A stretch of DNA of 11,486 nt from Ignavibacteria bacterium (GTDB taxonomy: Bacteria > Bacteroidota > Ignavibacteria > UBA10030 > SZUA-254): positions 1-11,486 of the forward strand of contig VBOC01000075.1 in NCBI GenBank assembly GCA_005877655.1, read 5' to 3'. This document shows positions 7,222-11,486 of this stretch, one piece after another. The translations under genes and the position numbers were made by a program. Under the pieces are notes generated by a model. It was not told where the DNA came from and did not search any database. It worked only from the letters and a program-made list of their open reading frames with translations. Every line of letters starts with the position of its first letter. Positions within the stretch are counted from its first letter, which is position 1.

Positions 7222-9093
7222 TTACTCCAACCCCGCCTCGACTGCCGGTTCGGCCCTCTTCTTCGACATTCTCACGCGCTCATTATGGTCGAGGTAGCGC
7301 TTGCGGAGCCTTAGGGACGAAGGGGTGACCTCGATATACTCGTCATCGTTGATCCACTCTATCGCCTGTTCGAGCGTGTGGATGTGCGGGGGCTCAAGAC
7401 GGATCGCCTCGTCGGCGCCGCTTGCCCGCATGTTCGTCAATTGTTTTGTCTTGCAAACATTCACGATGATGTCCTCGTCGCGCGCATTTTCACCGACGAT
7501 CATCCCCTGATAGACGCGTACTCCGGGCTGGATGAAGAATGTAATCCGCTCCTGCAGCTTGAACATGGCATAGGCGGTTGCAATTCCGTCCTCGAGCTGA
7601 ATAACTCCGCCCTTGTGTCTCGTTGAGAGGTCGCCTTTGTAGGGCTCGTAGCCCTGAAAGTTGTGATGAACAATTCCGGTTCCCTTCGTCTCGGTCATGA
7701 ACTCCTGGCGGAATCCCAAAAGCCCGCGCGCGGGGACCATGAATTCCAATCGGGTATTGCCCGGAGATTGCAGCATCGCCTTCATCACGCCTTTTCTTGA
7801 TCCGAGGTTCTCGATCACGATGCCGACGAATTCATCCGGCACATCGACGATGACGTGTTCCACGGGTTCGCAGAGAACATCGTTAATCCGCTTGTAGATG
7901 ACCTGCGGTGCGGAGACCTGAAACTCGTATCCTTCCCGCCGCATTGTCTCGATGAGAATGCCGAGGTGCAATTCTCCGCGGCCGCTCACCTTAAACTTGT
8001 CCGGTTGATCAGTGAGCTCCACGCGGAGGCTGACGTTTGAGCGAAGCTCTTTCGCCAGGCGCTCGCCGAGCGCGCGGGTGGTGACGTACGATCCCTCCTG
8101 CCCGGCAAACGGAGAGTTGTTCACGATGAAATTCATCGAAAGCGTGGGCTCTTCGATCGTGACGAACTTGAGGGGCGTCGGGTCCGCCGCATCCGCGAGG
8201 GTTTCGCCGATTTCAACATCTTCCATCCCTGCTATGGCAATGATGTCGCCGGCCGACGCCTCATTGACTTCAATTCTCTTCAGGCCCGCAAACGTATAAA
8301 TTTTCGAAACCTTCGCATCCTCGACAACGCTGTCCCGGTGGATGATTTTCATCGGGGAGCCGAGGCGGATCGTGCCGCGCTCGATGCGTCCGATTCCCAG
8401 CCTGCCGAGATAATCGTTGTAGTCGATGGTCGTGACGAGCATTTGGAATGGCGATTCGGCGTCTCCGGGGGGCGGGGGGATGCTGCTGACGATTGTTTCG
8501 AACAGCGGCTTAAGGTCCACCCCCTCATCTTCCAGCTCGTATTTGGCGATGCCTTGCTTGGCAACGGAGTAAATCGTCGGGAAGTCGAGCTGCCGGTTGT
8601 CCGCGCCGAGGGACAGAAACAATTCGAACACTTCGTCAAGGACCGCATGGGCGCGGGCGTCCTTGCGATCGATTTTATTAATGACAACGATCGGCTGAAG
8701 CTGAAGCTCAAGAGACTTCTTCAGGACGAACTTCGTGCCGGGCAGCGGGCCCTCGGCCGCATCGACGAGAAGCAGGACCCCGTTCACCATCTTGAGCGTG
8801 CGCTCCACCTCGCCCGCGAAATCGGAATGCCCCGGCGTGTCAACGATGTTAATTTTTATTGCTTTCTCTTCGCCACGCGCCGCCTTCTGATGGTAAGTGA
8901 CGGCCGTGTTCTTCGCAAGTATTGTGATTCCGCGCTCGCGTTCCAGCTCATTGGAATCCATGACGCGCTTCACCAGCTCCTGGTTTGCACGGAATGTGCC
9001 CGTCTGCCGCAGCATGTGATCCACAAGCGTTGTTTTGCCGTGATCCACGTGCGCGATGATAGCGATGTTGCGTATGTCTTGTCGTTGTTTCAT
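7222..9093 (-). CDS. typA: Ribosome-associated translational GTPase TypA/BipA
   Basis: A complete 623-residue TypA/BipA, close to the usual length of about 605-620. It is an EF-G-like GTPase that binds the 70S ribosome and supports 50S assembly and growth under stress such as cold. The GTPase motifs are intact: P-loop AHVDHGKT (14-21), switch I RGITI (54-58), DTPGH (85-89) and NKID (139-142). Beta-barrel domain II follows ([18 protein letters not shown]), then the EF-G III/V-like domains ([30 protein letters not shown]) and the TypA-specific C-terminal domain ([18 protein letters not shown]). The ATG at 9093 begins the conserved [16 protein letters not shown] segment after only eight residues; a modest AGAGGA lies about 13 bases upstream. 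It appears to be transcribed alone or after the bacilliredoxin 250 bp upstream. Confidence 0.98.
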   Translation of the reverse strand: MKQRQDIRNIAIIAHVDHGKTTLVDHMLRQTGTFRANQELVKRVMDSNELERERGITILAKNTAVTYHQKAARGEEKAIKINIVDTPGHSDFAGEVERTLKMVNGVLLLVDAAEGPLPGTKFVLKKSLELQLQPIVVINKIDRKDARAHAVLDEVFELFLSLGADNRQLDFPTIYSVAKQGIAKYELEDEGVDLKPLFETIVSSIPPPPGDAESPFQMLVTTIDYNDYLGRLGIGRIERGTIRLGSPMKIIHRDSVVEDAKVSKIYTFAGLKRIEVNEASAGDIIAIAGMEDVEIGETLADAADPTPLKFVTIEEPTLSMNFIVNNSPFAGQEGSYVTTRALGERLAKELRSNVSLRVELTDQPDKFKVSGRGELHLGILIETMRREGYEFQVSAPQVIYKRINDVLCEPVEHVIVDVPDEFVGIVIENLGSRKGVMKAMLQSPGNTRLEFMVPARGLLGFRQEFMTETKGTGIVHHNFQGYEPYKGDLSTRHKGGVIQLEDGIATAYAMFKLQERITFFIQPGVRVYQGMIVGENARDEDIIVNVCKTKQLTNMRASGADEAIRLEPPHIHTLEQAIEWINDDEYIEVTPSSLRLRKRYLDHNERVRMSKKRAEPAVEAGLE

Positions 9094-9129
9094 AGTCTGA
9101 AGAAATCCTCTAACAACAAAAATGCCCCG

Positions 9130-9145
9130 TCCCGCCCAGGCGGGA
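9130..9145 (-). terminator. GC-rich hairpin in the bacilliredoxin-typA gap
   Basis: TCCCGCC and GGCGGGA form a tight stem around CA. On the minus strand five T residues (9122-9118) follow after seven bases, so this could be a weak terminator for the bacilliredoxin gene. It could also be a small intergenic palindrome. The rest of the 9094-9343 gap holds no convincing gene; a 56-codon plus-strand frame (9177-9347) lacks a ribosome site and recognisable content. Confidence 0.35.
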
Positions 9146-9343
9146 TGAGGCGATCAACCTGGTACGCTAAGAACCTATGAATGCCTTAAAAATTACCCCA
9201 ACGGTATCGCCCGCATTCCCGCACAAGACCAACCCGATCCGTTATGTCCCAAACCTGCCTCCGGGTGTCCCCTGCGAGCGGATGAAAATCAGCCCCTCCC
9301 GCAGAGATGGGCGCTGTCCGCACCCACAGGCGGGAAGAAACTG

Positions 9344-9784
9344 CTAACCCTTAGCGACACCCGTACAAAATGCGTCGAACGCGCCCGTTAGCAGGGCGGC
9401 CACTTGCTGTGGATCCCGCACTTCGATGTCAGAGCGATGGATCATCTTGACAAGCCGTCCGTCTCGCAGCAACGCGAAGGACGGCGATGATGGGGGCATT
9501 CCGGCAAAATACTCTCTGGCTCGTTCCGTCGCTTCCCGGTCCCCACTCGCAAAAACGGTCGTCACGGCGTCGGGCCTTACCGAATGCTTTAACGCGATGG
9601 AAAGCGCCGGGCGGGCGATCCCGCCGGCGCAGCCGCACACAGAATTTACGAAAACAAGAACCGTTCCCTTCTCACTCTTGATCAATTGGTCGACTTCTTC
9701 GGGAGTCCGAAGCTCCGTCACGCCCAGTCTTGTCACCTCATTCTTAAACTGATTAGCCAGGATATCGTGCATCATGTGCTCCAT
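9344..9784 (-). CDS. BrxA/BrxB (YphP/YqiW) family bacilliredoxin
   Basis: A 146-residue thioredoxin-fold protein of the YphP/YqiW family. Members act on protein mixed disulfides; in Bacillus they remove bacillithiol. The defining CGC motif is present as VNSVCGCAGG (C50-G51-C52) after the beta strand TVLVFVNS, and the family signature continues with GIARPALSIALKH. A segment MPPSSPSFALLRDGRLVKMIHR (about 95-116) carries the cis-proline-like PSSPS turn and the following strands. An extra cysteine, C140, lies near the C-terminus. The length matches the family (about 140-145). ATGs at 9784, 9775 and 9772 are all possible starts; 9784 gives MEHMMHDILANQFKNEV. It is divergent from the doxX gene across 219 bp. 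Whether this organism makes bacillithiol cannot be told from the window. Confidence 0.93.
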   Translation of the reverse strand: MEHMMHDILANQFKNEVTRLGVTELRTPEEVDQLIKSEKGTVLVFVNSVCGCAGGIARPALSIALKHSVRPDAVTTVFASGDREATERAREYFAGMPPSSPSFALLRDGRLVKMIHRSDIEVRDPQQVAALLTGAFDAFCTGVAKG

Positions 9785-9810
9785 TTGATAAAGGTTCTTA
9801 AGCTCACTCT

Positions 9811-9843
9811 ATATAATATACGAAAATTGAACGAGAATCGGAA
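9811..9843 (-). promoter_or_regulatory. Possible promoter for the bacilliredoxin gene
   Basis: An AT-rich ATATAATATA (9811-9820) provides a TATATT -10 on the minus strand about 30 bases before the ATG. A weak TTCCGA lies at -35 with a 17-base spacer. The plus-strand reading TATAAT (9812-9817) lacks a well-spaced -35 (the nearest, TTGATA, is 21 bases away). In the rest of the divergent gap two TTGACA hexamers (9897-9902 and 9935-9940) point toward doxX, but neither has a good -10. Confidence 0.3.
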
Positions 9844-10003
9844 GGGCTCCGGAAGCCAACTCGCCAAAACCCACCCAAAACCGCTAAAAAATGAGGTTGA
9901 CAGAACTCTTGAAGCCGCATCCGTGTTTATTCGTTTGACAAAGCAGTCTAGTCAGAATGTGGACAACAACTTTGTGAACATTTTCTGAAAGGAGGGCATC
10001 ACA

Positions 10004-10510
10004 ATGTTGACAGATCTCAAGAGAGCAACTTCTCCGTCGATGGGTGTGACGTTCGTGCGCATTATTCTTGGGGTGATTATGTTCGCCCACGGCGCACAAA
10101 AGGTCATGGGATGGTTCGGCGGATCCGGGCTGGAGGCGACTGCCGGGCATTTTGCGAGGGGGATCGGTGTCTCGACGCCCCTCTTTTATATTGCGGCTTT
10201 CACCGAATTCTTCGGCGGTATTGCCCTGATTCTGGGAGTTCTAAGCCGTTTCTTCGGGCTGGGCATACTTATCGAAATGTTCGTCGCCATGATCAAGGTG
10301 CATATACCGGTCGGATTCTTCATGAACTGGGGTTCAACGGCCGGACGCGGCGAGGGGTTTGAATACAATCTCGCATTGCTCGCGATGAGCGGCCTGATTG
10401 TTCTCGCCGGCCCGGGGCTTCTGGCCGTAGGAGACTGGGAGCCAAGAATCCTCGGCAAGCTCTTTCCGCACGCTGAGAATCGTTTCCATCCACGACTCCA
10501 AACGCGGTAA
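10004..10510 (+). CDS. DoxX family membrane protein
   Basis: A 168-residue integral membrane protein of the DoxX/DoxD-like family. The hallmark N-terminal helix VTFVRIILGVIMFAHGAQKV (about 15-34), followed by GWFGGSG and a second helix with FTEFFGGIALILG (about 60-80), are classic. Further helices lie at about 84-106 and 121-142, giving four in total. The conserved HGAQK and FTEFFGG motifs and the FMNWG...GEGFEYNLALLA segment are intact. The start is fixed by a strong AAAGGAGG seven bases or so before the ATG. Biochemical roles in the family vary (thiosulfate:quinone oxidoreductase subunit, redox-stress complexes) and none can be assigned here. It appears to be a single-gene unit followed by hairpins. 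Confidence 0.93.
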   Translation: MLTDLKRATSPSMGVTFVRIILGVIMFAHGAQKVMGWFGGSGLEATAGHFARGIGVSTPLFYIAAFTEFFGGIALILGVLSRFFGLGILIEMFVAMIKVHIPVGFFMNWGSTAGRGEGFEYNLALLAMSGLIVLAGPGLLAVGDWEPRILGKLFPHAENRFHPRLQTR

Positions 10511-10535
10511 CACAATCCAGTTGCGCTGCGCGGAA

Positions 10536-10566
10536 TCCCGTCCCTCTCGAGAGGAGGGGGACGGGA
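10536..10566. repeat. Imperfect palindrome downstream of doxX
   Basis: TCCCGTCC (10536-10543) pairs with GGACGGGA (10559-10566), and an inner CTCTC/GAGAG stem carries a five-base bulge on one side. It is the first of three hairpins between doxX and the sigma-factor gene and resembles an intergenic palindromic element rather than a terminator, as no T-run follows. Confidence 0.5.
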
Positions 10567-10581
10567 CCACCGGCGTTTTCG

Positions 10582-10602
10582 CGGGCTCTAAGCCCGTCTT
10601 TT
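10582..10602 (+). terminator. Rho-independent terminator candidate for doxX
   Basis: CGGGCT-CTA-AGCCCG forms a six-pair GC-rich stem with a three-base loop, followed at once by TCTTTT. This is the best terminator-like structure in the window and lies about 70 bases after the doxX stop. A third hairpin, GAGGCGG/CCGCCTC with a seven-base loop (10624-10644), follows before the sigma-factor gene. Confidence 0.6.
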
Positions 10603-10674
10603 CTCTAGCAAAGTCTTTCCCCGGAGGCGGCACCCCTCCGCCTCATACAATAATTCCACTTTTTATCCGTCCTA

Positions 10675-11286
10675 GTGAATAAAGGCCAAGAATATTCATT
10701 GCCACCTCGAGAGGAAGCGCCGGATCTCACCAGCGTGGTTGATCGCACGGTCCGTTCCGAGCGGCGTCGATTGTTCGAATTTATTCTCCGCCGCGTCAAT
10801 TCACGTGAGGATGCCGAAGATATACTCCAGGATGTTTTCTACCAATTCGTCGCGAGCTACAGCGTCACGGAACCGATCGAAAAGTTAACGTCGTGGCTCT
10901 TCACGGTGGCACGGAATAAGATCATCGATTGGTATCGAAGGAAGCGGCCGGTGTATTCAATATCTCAGAGCATTCCTGATTCCGAAGGGAATGACGCCGC
11001 CGGCGGTCCGTTAAATCTTGAGGAGATCCTGTTTGATCCGAGAGAAAATCCTGATCGAATGTATGCCAGGTCAATGGTTTGGAGTCAACTTGGCGAGGCA
11101 CTCGATGAACTTCCCGAAAAACAGCGTCTTGTATTTGTGATGCACGAACTGGAAGGGAAAAGTTTCAAGCAAATCGCCGAGATAACAGGCGAGCCGATCA
11201 ATACGCTGCTCTCCCGCAAACGGTACGCCGTACTGGCGCTGCGGGAGCGGCTCCAGGAATTGTACGAAGAATTGGAAAAACCGTAA
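10675..11286 (+). CDS. ECF-type RNA polymerase sigma-70 family factor
   Basis: A 203-residue ECF-like sigma factor. Region 2 spans about 30-95: RRLFEFILRRVNSREDAEDILQDVFYQF is split here as the 2.1-2.2 helices with the DAEDILQDVF core (46-55), and SWLFTVARNKIIDWYRRK contains the 2.3-2.4 promoter-melting and -10-binding part. Region 4 spans about 140-192: LDELPEKQRLVFVMHELEGK and the helix-turn-helix SFKQIAEITGEPINTLLSRK, which reads the -35. A longer acidic linker (about 96-135) joins them. The start is uncertain: GTG 10675 has no ribosome site, an in-frame stop lies at 10651, and GTG 10735 would still keep all of region 2. It is probably co-transcribed with the membrane protein 21 bp downstream. 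No typical zinc-finger anti-sigma factor is visible in the window. Confidence 0.95.
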   Translation: MNKGQEYSLPPREEAPDLTSVVDRTVRSERRRLFEFILRRVNSREDAEDILQDVFYQFVASYSVTEPIEKLTSWLFTVARNKIIDWYRRKRPVYSISQSIPDSEGNDAAGGPLNLEEILFDPRENPDRMYARSMVWSQLGEALDELPEKQRLVFVMHELEGKSFKQIAEITGEPINTLLSRKRYAVLALRERLQELYEELEKP

Positions 11287-11307
11287 GAACTTCAGGAAGG
11301 AAAAATT

Positions 11308-11486
11308 ATGAAACCATGGTGGATTTTCAGGATCGGCAAGTTCATCGCGATTCTTATCGTCGCGTCGCTGGTCCTCGGGTTGGCAGTAATGGTGCTATGG
11401 AATGCAATGGTTCCGGCTTTGTTCGGCGGACCCTCCTTAACCTTCTGGCAGGCGGTAGGCCTCTTATTGCTCTCTCATCTCCTGCT
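11308..11486 (+). CDS. Small membrane protein after the sigma factor (3' end beyond window)
   Basis: The first 59 codons of a membrane protein beginning MKPWW, with an AGGAAGG ribosome site seven or so bases before the ATG. A hydrophobic helix covers about residues 12-31 and a second begins at about 44 in LTFWQAVGLLLLSHLL. Short proteins with a W-rich start, a FG-P--TFWQA motif and two such helices are commonly found right after ECF-type sigma genes in Bacteroidota and relatives. The spacing and order suggest an operon partner, possibly a membrane modulator of the sigma factor, but that role is inference. The C-terminus is not in the window. Confidence 0.8.
   Translation, partial: MKPWWIFRIGKFIAILIVASLVLGLAVMVLWNAMVPALFGGPSLTFWQAVGLLLLSHLL

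Noticed and set aside
8338..9180. 280-codon open frame on the plus strand
   Set aside because: It lies opposite typA, whose motifs are complete; the translated content resembles no family and reflects the codon bias of typA.
9177..9347. 56-codon plus-strand frame in the bacilliredoxin-typA gap
   Set aside because: It has no ribosome binding site, its end overlaps the bacilliredoxin stop, and its composition is unremarkable.
9897..9963. Clear doxX promoter from two TTGACA hexamers
   Set aside because: At a 16-18 base spacing neither hexamer has a sequence resembling TATAAT, nor is there a Bacteroidota-type TAnnTTTG at a fitting distance.

Overview
The window carries one incomplete secreted-protein gene at the left edge, a run of genes on the minus strand (secreted beta-propeller protein, Ser/Thr kinase, typA, bacilliredoxin), and then genes on the plus strand (doxX family, ECF-type sigma factor, small membrane protein cut by the right edge). 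The gene set suggests the Bacteroidota / Ignavibacteria / Chlorobi side of the tree. The pointers are a PASTA-less kinase with TolB/FlgO-like and TPR regions, a YphP/YqiW-type bacilliredoxin, a large secreted Asp-box protein of the kind often exported by type IX secretion, and a sigma factor followed by a short FWQA-motif membrane protein. This placement is inference from protein style, not a marker-gene result. No tRNA, rRNA, CRISPR array, transposase or phage gene was seen.

Layout. 1-3754 (minus) is a giant exported protein: signal peptide, about ten Asp-box (BNR-like) repeats, then a repeated C-terminal module of about 369 residues. Its reading frame is broken once, near 3281-3293. 3755-3942 is its regulatory region, with a TTGACA-N17-TACCTT promoter and three 22-bp direct repeats. 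3943-6912 (minus) is a 989-residue transmembrane kinase. 6916-7050 (minus) is a 44-codon remnant: its first 20 codons copy the kinase N-terminus and the rest is made from a palindromic element. 7051-7221 holds a second copy of the same promoter and leader, plus three 16-bp tandem repeats. 7222-9093 (minus) is typA/bipA. 9344-9784 (minus) is a bacilliredoxin. 10004-10510 (plus) is a DoxX-family membrane protein. 10511-10674 holds several hairpins. 10675-11286 (plus) is the sigma factor, followed 21 bp later by a small membrane protein.

How the parts may fit together. The most unusual part is the pair of matching control regions, one before the secreted protein and one before the kinase locus. 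Each has the same -35 and -10 hexamers, the same 17-bp spacer and a second conserved block in the leader. Each is decorated with its own short tandem repeats: 22 bp downstream of the -10 in one case, 16 bp upstream of the -35 in the other. This suggests that the two genes are controlled together, or that one control region was copied from the other. The typA, bacilliredoxin, doxX and sigma-factor genes look like ordinary chromosomal genes.
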